This document shows, one piece after another, positions 1 through 6,987 of a DNA stretch of 64,000 nt; within the stretch, counting starts at the first letter, position 1, and each line of letters opens with the position of its first letter. The notes beneath the pieces were generated by a model that did no database searches, was not told the origin of the DNA, and saw nothing but the letters and a program-made list of their open reading frames with translations. Position numbers and translations under genes: made by a program. The stretch is from Flavobacterium orientale (GTDB lineage Bacteria > Bacteroidota > Bacteroidia > Flavobacteriales > Flavobacteriaceae). The DNA lies in contig NZ_BMFG01000003.1 of NCBI RefSeq assembly GCF_014638005.1, positions 124,001 through 188,000 on the forward strand, given 5' to 3'.

Positions 1-1
1 T

Positions 2-367
2 ATGAATCAAGCTGTAAGTATGGATGCTGAACGAATTGAAACCGTAAAAAATCGCTTGCGAACCGCTTTAGAAGAATTGGAAGCTAATGTGGATGAAAAC
101 CGTTTTGAGCAAGAATTGATTTTTTATCTTGAAAAATATGACATTACTGAAGAACGTGTTCGTTTAGAAAATCATCTGAATTATTTTATCGAAACCATCG
201 CCGGAACAGAAGCGAATGGAAGAAAATTAGGTTTTATTACACAAGAAATCGGTCGTGAAATTAATACAATGGGTTCCAAATCCAATCATTCAGAAATGCA
301 AAAATTAGTGGTGATGATGAAAGATGAACTAGAGAAAATTAAAGAACAAGTTTTGAACGTTTTATAA
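2..367 (+). CDS. yicC: YicC/YloC family endoribonuclease, C-terminal part (partial)
   Basis: This is the last 121 residues of a YicC-like protein. The reading frame is open to the window edge, so the true start lies upstream and the first Met seen is internal. The C-terminal DUF1732 signature is clear (FITQEIGREINTMGSK), followed by the family's typical amphipathic helix that ends the protein. YicC/YloC proteins are about 290 residues and are known as RNA-degrading proteins affecting stationary-phase survival, so roughly 60% is missing here. It lies upstream of gmk, a pairing common in many bacteria, and is probably co-transcribed with the lipoprotein gene and gmk that follow closely on the same strand. 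Family assignment is firm; biochemical activity is taken from the family. Confidence 0.9.
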   Translation: MNQAVSMDAERIETVKNRLRTALEELEANVDENRFEQELIFYLEKYDITEERVRLENHLNYFIETIAGTEANGRKLGFITQEIGREINTMGSKSNHSEMQKLVVMMKDELEKIKEQVLNVL

Positions 368-380
368 AATAATTACCTCG

Positions 381-1079
381 ATGCCGTTATTTAAATTTGC
401 TAAAGATTTTAAAAGTTACGCCTTTATTTTATTCTTACTAGCCTTATTTTCTTGTGGAAGTGCAATAAAAACCTTGGTGGGTTTTAAAAATCCAAAAGTA
501 GAAACAAAAGAATCACTTTTAAGTTATTTATCAGAAGTAAAAGAAAACGAAACTACTTATTTTTTGAAAGCGGATAAAATTGGAGATAGTGCCACCGTTT
601 ACAGAAATTTCTTGTTCGGATTTAATTCGGATCTATTTATGTTTAGTAAAAGTGGTCAAAAATATTGTTATCTGGGAACTGAAGAATGCTCTGGAGTTCA
701 AATGACAAGTGCTTTTAAAAATTTTGATGAAAATTACGCTCCTTGCAACAATGATTCAACTACAACGCTTTCTTTTTTAGTAAATAAATTAGTTGATAAA
801 AACGGAAAAGCGTTAAAGAGTACAGATTTACCACCTGCAGAATATTACATTTTTCAAAGTTGGAATAAATATTCATCGTCATCAAAAAGATTGAAAGAAG
901 ACATTAATTGGTTATATGATTTGAAGAAAAATTCTACTATTCCAATCGAAATTATATTGGTCAACACCGATTTGTTAGAAGAATGGGGTTTGGAAAAAAA
1001 TGGAGAATTACCTGTTAAATTTAAAAAAGAAGGAAAAACCATAGATATGACTTTTGGTAATTTACCATTAAAGAAATAA
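381..1079 (+). CDS. putative lipoprotein of unknown function between yicC and gmk
   Basis: A 232-residue protein that I do not recognise. Residues 14-25 are hydrophobic and end in a lipobox (LFSCGS, Cys 25), so export and lipidation by the Sec/Lgt route is likely. The remainder is soluble, Lys/Asp-rich, with Cys pairs near YCYLGTEEC and APCNN that could form disulfides outside the cytoplasm. It starts 13 nt after yicC and stops 4 nt before gmk, so the three genes look like one operon. The insertion of an envelope lipoprotein between two cytoplasmic nucleic-acid and nucleotide enzymes gives no functional clue. Confidence 0.8.
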   Translation: MPLFKFAKDFKSYAFILFLLALFSCGSAIKTLVGFKNPKVETKESLLSYLSEVKENETTYFLKADKIGDSATVYRNFLFGFNSDLFMFSKSGQKYCYLGTEECSGVQMTSAFKNFDENYAPCNNDSTTTLSFLVNKLVDKNGKALKSTDLPPAEYYIFQSWNKYSSSSKRLKEDINWLYDLKKNSTIPIEIILVNTDLLEEWGLEKNGELPVKFKKEGKTIDMTFGNLPLKK

Positions 1080-1083
1080 TACA

Positions 1084-1656
1084 ATGAATAAAGGAAAACT
1101 ACTTGTCTTCTCTGCACCATCAGGATCGGGAAAAACTACAATTGTTAGGCATTTGTTGGCTCAACCCGACTTGAATCTGGAATTCTCTGTTTCTTGTACA
1201 ACCAGAGAACCACGAGGCGAAGAAGTACACGGAAAAGATTATTATTTTATTTCGCTTAAAGAATTTAAAAACCACATTAAAGCCGAAGAGTTTGTTGAAT
1301 GGGAAGAAGTGTACCGTGATAATTTTTACGGAACATTAAAAAGTGAAGTTGAACGCATTTGGGCAAAGGGAAAAAACGTGATTTTCGATATTGATGTTGC
1401 AGGTGGATTGCGAATAAAATCGAAATTTAAAACCGAAACATTAGCCGTTTTTGTGAAACCACCCAGCATTGACGAGTTGAAAATCCGTTTAAAAAAGCGT
1501 TCAACCGAAAGCGAAGATAAAATTAATATGCGAATTGCTAAAGCATCGGTAGAATTGGCAACAGCACCGCAATTTGACAAAGTGATTAAAAATTATGATT
1601 TGGAAGTGGCGAAAGCTGAAGCGTATGAATTGGTGAAAAAATTTGTTCAAGATTAA
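1084..1656 (+). CDS. gmk: guanylate kinase
   Basis: Catalyses ATP-dependent phosphorylation of GMP to GDP in the cytoplasm, an essential step of guanine nucleotide synthesis. At 190 residues it has the usual length. The Walker A loop PSGSGKTT is at residues 12-19, and the GMP-binding region follows (CTTREPRGEEVHGKDYYF, about residues 39-56), with Arg/Tyr residues typical of the family. The lid contains KKRSTESEDKINMR. The gene follows the lipoprotein gene after only 4 nt and precedes nadD by 84 nt, a common flavobacterial order (yicC-gmk-nadD). Confidence 0.97.
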   Translation: MNKGKLLVFSAPSGSGKTTIVRHLLAQPDLNLEFSVSCTTREPRGEEVHGKDYYFISLKEFKNHIKAEEFVEWEEVYRDNFYGTLKSEVERIWAKGKNVIFDIDVAGGLRIKSKFKTETLAVFVKPPSIDELKIRLKKRSTESEDKINMRIAKASVELATAPQFDKVIKNYDLEVAKAEAYELVKKFVQD

Positions 1657-1702
1657 TAATTACAAGAATATTCTAAGAAGACGAACGAAAGAACTTCGTG
1701 CA

Positions 1703-1735
1703 ACTTTGTGAAATTACTTTGTGAAACTTTGTGAA
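1703..1735 (+). repeat. three copies of ACTTTGTGAA before nadD
   Basis: The gap between gmk and nadD holds three exact copies of ACTTTGTGAA (starting at 1703, 1716 and 1726). They resemble the TTTG-containing Bacteroidetes promoter element, but no full TAnnTTTG is present. They may be a degenerate promoter or simple slippage-derived repeats. Confidence 0.6.
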
Positions 1736-1740
1736 GCAAA

Positions 1741-2322
1741 ATGAAAATCGGTCTCTATTTCGGCACCTTCAATCCTATTCATGTGGGGCATTTAATCATT
1801 GCCAACCACATGGCTGAATATTCTGATTTAGATCAAATTTGGATGGTGGTTACGCCTCACAATCCGCACAAACAAAAAAACACATTATTAGATGATTATC
1901 ATCGGTTGGAAATGGTTCATTTGGCGACCAAAGATTATCCGAAAATCAAACCAACCGATATCGAATTCAAATTACCTCAACCGAATTATACCGTCAATAC
2001 ATTAGCTCATCTTCAGGAAAAATTTCCAACTTACGAGTTTGCTTTGATTATGGGTGAAGACAATCTGAATTCGCTTCATAAATGGAAAAATTACGAAGTT
2101 ATTTTGCAAAACCATGACATTTTTGTTTATCCAAGATTAAATTCAGGCGTGATTGACGAACAATTTATCAATCATCCAAAAATTCATCGCGTGGGAGCTC
2201 CAGTGATTGAGTTGTCTTCTACCTTTATTCGCGAAAGCATCAAACACGGCAAAAATGTAAGAGCCGTTTTACCCGAAAATGTGTGGGCTTTTTTAGATCA
2301 TAATTTCTTTTACAGGAAGTAA
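1741..2322 (+). CDS. nadD: nicotinate-nucleotide adenylyltransferase
   Basis: Transfers AMP from ATP to nicotinate mononucleotide to make deamido-NAD, in NAD biosynthesis. At 193 residues the length is normal. The nucleotidyltransferase signature GTFNPIHVGH is at residues 8-17, with the HxGH element that holds the ATP phosphates, and the C-terminal SSTFIR motif (about 159-164) matches the second conserved ISSTxIR block. The start ATG immediately precedes the conserved N-terminal strand (KIGLYFG), so the start is well fixed. It lies downstream of gmk and is probably read from the same operon or from a weak local promoter in the repeat-rich gap. Confidence 0.97.
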   Translation: MKIGLYFGTFNPIHVGHLIIANHMAEYSDLDQIWMVVTPHNPHKQKNTLLDDYHRLEMVHLATKDYPKIKPTDIEFKLPQPNYTVNTLAHLQEKFPTYEFALIMGEDNLNSLHKWKNYEVILQNHDIFVYPRLNSGVIDEQFINHPKIHRVGAPVIELSSTFIRESIKHGKNVRAVLPENVWAFLDHNFFYRK

Positions 2323-2349
2323 TTATTTCTCTTAACACTCCTTTACCAC

Positions 2350-2377
2350 TTGTTCCACCTATCCTTTTGTAACTTTG
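2350..2377 (+). promoter_or_regulatory. predicted promoter of the YqhD-like gene
   Basis: TTG at 2350-2352 and TAACTTTG at 2370-2377 are separated by 17 nt, matching the Flavobacterium consensus TTG-N17-23-TAnnTTTG. The start codon lies 32 nt further on. Confidence 0.6.
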
Positions 2378-2409
2378 TTTAAGTTTTAAACCTTTTAAAC
2401 AATCTTACA

Positions 2410-3576
2410 ATGACAAACTTCGATTTATACAACCCAACCAATTATATTTTTGGTAAAGGTCAAATAGCCAAATTATCCGAGTTAATTCCGAAAAACAGTA
2501 AAATTTTATTGGCTTATGGCGGTGGAAGTATTTTTAAAAACGGTATTTACAACCAAGTAAAATCAGCACTTTCCGGTTTTGAAATCGTTGAATTTGGTGG
2601 TATCGAACCCAATCCTCGTTATGAAACATTGATGAAAGCGGTAGAAATCATTCGCAACGAAAAAATCACTTTTATCTTAGCCGTTGGTGGCGGAAGTGTG
2701 ATTGATGGTGTAAAATTTATTTCCGGAGCCGTGAATTTTGAAGGCGATGCGGTTGAAATTTTGAAAAAACGGGTTTTGTTCAAAGATGTTTCCAAAGTCA
2801 TTCCTTTTGGAACTGTTTTAACCTTACCTGCAACCGGAAGTGAAATGAATTCCGGTGCGGTAGTGACCATCGAAGCTACTCAGGAAAAATTAACGTTGGG
2901 TGGAAGTGCGTTGTTTCCTAAATTTTCGATTTGTGATCCAACTGTGGTGGCTTCTTTACCCAAAAGACAATTGGAAAATGGTGTTGTAGATGCTTTTACA
3001 CACGTGATGGAACAATACCTCACGTATCCGCACGATGCCCTTTTGCAAGACCGTTTTGCCGAAAGTATTTTGCAAACTTTGATTGAAATTGGTCCGGATG
3101 TGGTCAAAAATCCATCCGATTACAAACTGGCTTCCAACTTTATGTGGTGTGCCACAATGGCGTTAAACGGATTGATTCAAAAAGGTGTTCCGAGTGATTG
3201 GGCAACCCATATGATTGGTCACGAATTAACCGCTTTATATGAAATCGATCATGCCAGAACATTGGCAATCATTGGTCCGAATCTATACCGCGTTTTATTT
3301 GAAACCAAGAAAGAAAAATTGGCCCAATATGGCGAACGCGTTTGGAATGTTGAAGGCAATTCAATTGAAGAAAAAGCAGAAAAAGCAATACGAAAAACCG
3401 TTGATTTTCTTCACGTAATGGGAATGGAGACGAAGCTTTCCAATTACACCTCTGATTATGAGAAATCAGCAGATTTTATTGTAAATCGTTTTGAAGAAAG
3501 AGGTTGGAAAGCAATGGGTGAAAAGCAGAACATCACGTTGGAAAAAGTGAGAGAAATTGTGGAGATGAGTTATTAG
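2410..3576 (+). CDS. yqhD: YqhD-type iron-containing alcohol dehydrogenase / aldehyde reductase
   Basis: NADPH-dependent reduction of short-chain aldehydes, including lipid-peroxidation products, is the known role of YqhD. The 388 residues align along their whole length with E. coli YqhD as I remember it, and the four metal ligands fall at the same positions: Asp194, His198, His267 and His281. The cofactor loop GGGS is at residues 93-96, and the family block LTLPATGSE is near 138-145. It has its own predicted promoter and a strong terminator, so it is a single-gene unit. A role in aldehyde detoxification is inferred from the family; the natural substrate cannot be read from the sequence. Confidence 0.93.
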   Translation: MTNFDLYNPTNYIFGKGQIAKLSELIPKNSKILLAYGGGSIFKNGIYNQVKSALSGFEIVEFGGIEPNPRYETLMKAVEIIRNEKITFILAVGGGSVIDGVKFISGAVNFEGDAVEILKKRVLFKDVSKVIPFGTVLTLPATGSEMNSGAVVTIEATQEKLTLGGSALFPKFSICDPTVVASLPKRQLENGVVDAFTHVMEQYLTYPHDALLQDRFAESILQTLIEIGPDVVKNPSDYKLASNFMWCATMALNGLIQKGVPSDWATHMIGHELTALYEIDHARTLAIIGPNLYRVLFETKKEKLAQYGERVWNVEGNSIEEKAEKAIRKTVDFLHVMGMETKLSNYTSDYEKSADFIVNRFEERGWKAMGEKQNITLEKVREIVEMSY

Positions 3577-3585
3577 GGATTTGAG

Positions 3586-3606
3586 ATGCTGAAACAAGTT
3601 CAGCAT
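3586..3606. repeat. short REP-like hairpin
   Basis: ATGCTGAA and TTCAGCAT form a perfect 8-bp stem with a 5-nt loop, 10 nt after the yqhD stop. Sequences of the type ...CTGAA...TTCAG...ATGAC recur between genes in flavobacterial genomes (from memory), so this may be a dispersed repeat rather than a terminator, as it lacks a T-run. Confidence 0.5.
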
Positions 3607-3625
3607 GACAGAGATAGTAAAATTC

Positions 3626-3664
3626 AAAAGGCGTTCCCGAAACAAATTCAGGAACGCCTTTTTC
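3626..3664. terminator. intrinsic terminator after yqhD
   Basis: A perfect 12-bp stem (AAAAGGCGTTCC at 3626-3637, GGAACGCCTTTT at 3651-3662) with a 13-nt loop is followed by T residues. It terminates yqhD and may also serve the convergent peptidase gene, though that gene ends about 110 nt away. Confidence 0.85.
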
Positions 3665-3775
3665 AAAACACCAAAACAAAATTTAACTAACTCTAACCTA
3701 ATACAAAACTTAAGTATTGGATTTGAACGTAGTAATTTTTAATTTATTGCTTTGATTTTCAAAATTTTATGCTTT

Positions 3776-5836
3776 TTACCAAATCCTCACTCGATCTTCA
3801 GGTTTTAAATATAATTTTTGATCTTCTTTGATGTCAAAAGCTTCATAAAAAGAATCCACATTTTGAAGCGGAACATAGGCTCTGTACATTCCCGGTGAAT
3901 GCGTATCAGTTTTCACTAAGTTTTTAATCGCTTCATCACGGGCTTTACTTCTCCAGATTGTGGCCCATGAAATAAAGAAACGTTGTTCCGGAGTAAATCC
4001 ATCAATTAAACCGGGGTTTCCTGATTCTTTTAAGTGAATCTTCAATCCGTCGTAAGCGGCATTTACACCTCCTAAATCGCCGATGTTTTCGCCAAGCGTA
4101 AATTTCCCATCCACAAAAATTCCGGGAATTGGTTCCAACTGACTGTATTGTTCTGCTAAAGCTCCACCTAATTCGGTAAACATTTTTAAATCTTCGTCAC
4201 TCCACCAGTTTACTAAATTTCCATCTGCATTATATCTTGAACCACTGTCGTCAAAACCATGTGAAATTTCGTGACCAATCACCGCTCCAATTCCACCATA
4301 ATTTACCGCTTCATCCGCTTTAAAATCATAAAATGGTGGTTGAAGAATTGCAGCCGGAAATACAATTTCGTTAAACGATGCATTGTAGTATGCATTCACA
4401 GTTTGAGGTGACATAAACCATTCTGTTTTATCAACCGGTTTGTTTAATTTGGCATAATTTTCGGCAGTTCGCCATTTTGAAATAGCTTTTCCATTGTCAA
4501 AATAAGTTCCTCCTTTATTCGGAGCCACTATTGTTACTTTTGAATAATCTTTCCATTTGTCAGGATAGCCAATTTTTACATTTGATTTTCTTAATTTTTC
4601 AATAGCATTAACTTTTGTCGATGGTGCCATCCAAGGCAAATTGTTTATTCTATTTTCAAAAGCCAAAAACACATTTTTAATCATTTTTTGTGCTTTTTCT
4701 TTCGCTTCAGGTGGAAACATTTTTTCTACATAAATTTTACCCAAAGCTTCACCAAAAGGACCGTTTACAGATTGAAGAGCTCTTTCGTTTCGAGGTCTTG
4801 GTTTTAAAGCTCCAGTTAATGTTTTTCCATAAAATTCCCAATTGGCATATTCAATTTCGGTTGATAGCGTTCCGGCACTTCTGTTTAATAAGGTCCATCG
4901 CATGTAGGCTTTCCAATCTTCTACTTTGTTTTCTTTAAAGATGGTTTCCAGAGCCGTCATATATCTAGGTTGTGAAACAATAAGCGTGTCAATTTTTGGC
5001 AATCCAATTTTAGTAATATATTCATTCCAATTGACACTTGGCGTTAATGCCTGCAAATCGGCAACCGTCATTGGGTTGTAGGTTTTTCTGCGATCGCGAC
5101 GTTCTACTCGGTCTAATCGTGGTGTTGCTAATGCTTTTTCTAGTGCTAAAACTCTTTCTGCAGAAGCTTTGGCTTGAGCCGGACTTTCGCCAAGATATTG
5201 AAGCATTCTTGCTACATGAGCCACATATTTTTCTCTCTTTTCTTTGCTATCGGCTTCATCAGATAAATAATAATCTCTATCGGGTAAACCCAAACTTCCT
5301 AATCCAACATTTACTAAATTTCGGTTACTGTTTTTGGCATCGGTTCCTACACTAACGCCAAAGAAGCCAATACCTCCTTGATTGTCCATTTCAATCATAA
5401 GTTTTTGCAAATCGGCTACAGATTTTACAGCATTAATTTTGTCAAGAAAAGGTTTTAAAGGTTTTATTCCTTGTTTGTCTCTTGAAACCGTATCCATAAT
5501 AGAACGATACAAATTCAAAGCTTTACCTTGGTCAGTATCATCAGTATATTTCGGATTCTTTAAAGCTTCGTTAAGTATCGAAACCATGTCTTTGTCTGTT
5601 TTCTCGCGAAGTTCATCAAAACTTCCCCAACGGGTTCTGTCGGCTGGTATTTCGGTTTTATCAAACCAAGTTCCGTTTACATATCTAAAAAAGTCATCGC
5701 CAGGCTTAACTTTTGTGTCCATAAATTCGAGATTAATTCCCGGATTTGACTTTTTCGACTCTTGAGAAAATGCAGCTGAAAAAAAGCCAACGGCAACTAT
5801 CGCAAGCATCATTTTTTGGTTTATTTTGTTTTTCAT
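3776..5836 (-). CDS. M13 family metallopeptidase (PepO/neprilysin type)
   Basis: A zinc endopeptidase of the neprilysin family, predicted to act in the periplasm on peptides. An N-terminal signal peptide (residues 1-25, ending AAFSQ) is present. The zinc site is HEISH near residue 523, and GENIGDLGG near 581 supplies the third ligand and the catalytic-support Asp (ExxxD). The NAYYN element that binds the substrate backbone is visible around residue 475. The C-terminus RVRIW preserves the family's final aromatic residue. The length of 686 residues is full. It is divergently arranged with the SCO1 gene and has its own predicted promoter. The substrate is unknown. Confidence 0.95.
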   Translation of the reverse strand: MKNKINQKMMLAIVAVGFFSAAFSQESKKSNPGINLEFMDTKVKPGDDFFRYVNGTWFDKTEIPADRTRWGSFDELREKTDKDMVSILNEALKNPKYTDDTDQGKALNLYRSIMDTVSRDKQGIKPLKPFLDKINAVKSVADLQKLMIEMDNQGGIGFFGVSVGTDAKNSNRNLVNVGLGSLGLPDRDYYLSDEADSKEKREKYVAHVARMLQYLGESPAQAKASAERVLALEKALATPRLDRVERRDRRKTYNPMTVADLQALTPSVNWNEYITKIGLPKIDTLIVSQPRYMTALETIFKENKVEDWKAYMRWTLLNRSAGTLSTEIEYANWEFYGKTLTGALKPRPRNERALQSVNGPFGEALGKIYVEKMFPPEAKEKAQKMIKNVFLAFENRINNLPWMAPSTKVNAIEKLRKSNVKIGYPDKWKDYSKVTIVAPNKGGTYFDNGKAISKWRTAENYAKLNKPVDKTEWFMSPQTVNAYYNASFNEIVFPAAILQPPFYDFKADEAVNYGGIGAVIGHEISHGFDDSGSRYNADGNLVNWWSDEDLKMFTELGGALAEQYSQLEPIPGIFVDGKFTLGENIGDLGGVNAAYDGLKIHLKESGNPGLIDGFTPEQRFFISWATIWRSKARDEAIKNLVKTDTHSPGMYRAYVPLQNVDSFYEAFDIKEDQKLYLKPEDRVRIW

Positions 5837-5872
5837 ATTGAAGTAATACTGGGTTAATTATCAGTGGAAACA

Positions 5873-5900
5873 CAAATATATTAAGATAAAAGACTGACAA
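5873..5900 (-). promoter_or_regulatory. predicted promoter of the M13 peptidase gene
   Basis: On the minus strand, TATATTTG (5873-5880) fits the TAnnTTTG -7 element, with TTG (5898-5900) 17 nt upstream. The spacing fits the Flavobacterium consensus. The start codon is 36 nt downstream. Confidence 0.6.
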
Positions 5901-5976
5901 TAGTTAAAATGTGTTAAATTGAATTGATTTGCACTAGACGCTAATTTTAAATGAATACAATTCGTTTTTGGTTTTG

Positions 5977-5984
5977 TATTTTTG
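5977..5984 (+). promoter_or_regulatory. predicted -7 element of the SCO1 gene
   Basis: TATTTTTG at 5977-5984 matches TAnnTTTG and lies 14 nt before the ATG. I do not see a convincing upstream TTTG at the expected distance. Confidence 0.5.
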
Positions 5985-5998
5985 TGAAAAATTAAATC

Positions 5999-6670
5999 AT
6001 GTTAGATTTTATTAAACGAAACAAACTGTTAGTAGTTGTTTTTATCCTTTTTTCACTCGTTTTCTTAACCATTTCCTTTATTTTGTTAACACCACAAAAA
6101 AAGCTCACTATTTATTCTCCTTCCATGGTGAATCCGGAAATGGTTGACAGTACGGTGCAACACATTAGCAAATACCACACTATTGCCGATTTTGAATTTA
6201 CCAATCAAAACGGCAAAAAAATAACCCCTGCTGATTATGAGGGAAAAATTTATGTAGCCGATTTTTTCTTTACCACTTGTCCTACCATTTGCCCAATTAT
6301 GCAAGACAATATGGTTGAAATTCAAAACCATTTTAAAGATAACCCAAATGTGCTTTTACTTTCACATACGGTAATGCCGGATATTGACTCGGTTGCTGTT
6401 TTAAAAAAATATGCTTTAGAAAAAGGCGTAATTGATTCCAAATGGAATTTGGTCACCGGTGATAAAAAAGACATTTTTTACATTGCCAGAAAATCATATT
6501 TAGCGGTTAAAACCGAAACTGAAGGTGAGTTGTATGACATGGTTCATACTGAAAACTTCATTCTTGTTGATACGAAAAAACGAGTTAGGGGTTTTTATGA
6601 TGGCACTAACAAAGAGGAAATCAACAGATTAATTGAAGATATAAATCATCTTTTAGCTCAAGAAAATTAG
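5999..6670 (+). CDS. SCO1/SenC family copper chaperone or thiol-disulfide protein
   Basis: SCO proteins deliver copper to, or reduce thiols in, the CuA site of cytochrome c oxidase. The 223 residues have one N-terminal membrane anchor (about residues 9-31) and a periplasmic thioredoxin-like domain. The copper site is complete: Cys94 and Cys98 in TTCPTICP, and His183 in MVHTENF. It lies just upstream of feoA but is separated from it by a promoter, so co-regulation is not implied. No oxidase gene is nearby. A generic thiol-reductant role is the alternative to copper delivery. Confidence 0.93.
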   Translation: MLDFIKRNKLLVVVFILFSLVFLTISFILLTPQKKLTIYSPSMVNPEMVDSTVQHISKYHTIADFEFTNQNGKKITPADYEGKIYVADFFFTTCPTICPIMQDNMVEIQNHFKDNPNVLLLSHTVMPDIDSVAVLKKYALEKGVIDSKWNLVTGDKKDIFYIARKSYLAVKTETEGELYDMVHTENFILVDTKKRVRGFYDGTNKEEINRLIEDINHLLAQEN

Positions 6671-6714
6671 AAATTTTTTTTTGAAAGCTAACCGATTTGA
6701 TGATTGAAAAAATG

Positions 6715-6722
6715 TATTTTTG
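6715..6722 (+). promoter_or_regulatory. predicted -7 element of feoAB
   Basis: TATTTTTG at 6715-6722 matches TAnnTTTG. A TTTG at 6696-6699 is 15 nt upstream, shorter than usual. The element lies inside the reading frame upstream of feoA, which argues that FeoA translation begins later, at the TTG at 6746. Confidence 0.6.
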
Positions 6723-6743
6723 TATTTATACTAATTCTAAATA
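6723..6743. promoter_or_regulatory. candidate metal-regulator operator before feoA
   Basis: A 21-bp imperfect palindrome with arms TATTTA (6723-6728) and TAAATA (6738-6743), 9 nt apart, and right half AATTCTAAATA. It abuts the -7 element directly and therefore covers the expected transcription start. It is identical at 18 of 21 positions to the palindrome in front of sufS. The position suits a repressor. Confidence 0.6.
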
Positions 6744-6745
6744 AT

Positions 6746-6979
6746 TTGCAAACCACAGTTGACCAGCTAAAAAAAGGAGAAAAAGCAATAATTGTTGCCT
6801 TCAATCTTGATACAATTCCCTTAAAATTAATTGAAATGGGTTGTATGGAAGGTCACATGGTTGAGTTAATTCAAACCGCTCCGTTTGGTGATCCCATTTT
6901 TCTTGACATGAATGGTACTCACTTAGCCATTCGAAAAGAAATGGCGAAAGAAATCAGTGTTGAAATTATTGAAAATTAA
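6746..6979 (+). CDS. feoA: FeoA family protein, ferrous iron transport
   Basis: FeoA is a small cytoplasmic SH3-like protein required for FeoB function. I start it at the TTG at 6746 (77 residues) because the frame upstream of it contains the promoter and a candidate operator, and because FeoA domains normally begin a few residues before the LKKGEKA motif seen here. Visible family features are the LKKGE start, the central LIEMGCMEGHMVELIQ, APFGDP and the terminal HLAIRKEMAKEISVE. An earlier TTG at 6704 would add 14 hydrophobic residues with no family counterpart. It ends 8 nt before feoB, so the two are translationally linked. Confidence 0.9.
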   Translation: MQTTVDQLKKGEKAIIVAFNLDTIPLKLIEMGCMEGHMVELIQTAPFGDPIFLDMNGTHLAIRKEMAKEISVEIIEN

Positions 6980-6987
6980 AACACCTT

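Noticed and set aside
5038-5355. 105-codon open frame on the plus strand, antisense to the M13 peptidase gene
   Set aside because: It lies wholly inside a convincing gene, shows no protein family features and has no promoter. It is one of several such shadow frames (also 5382-5765, 12576-12884, 25259-25615 and 29439-29720).
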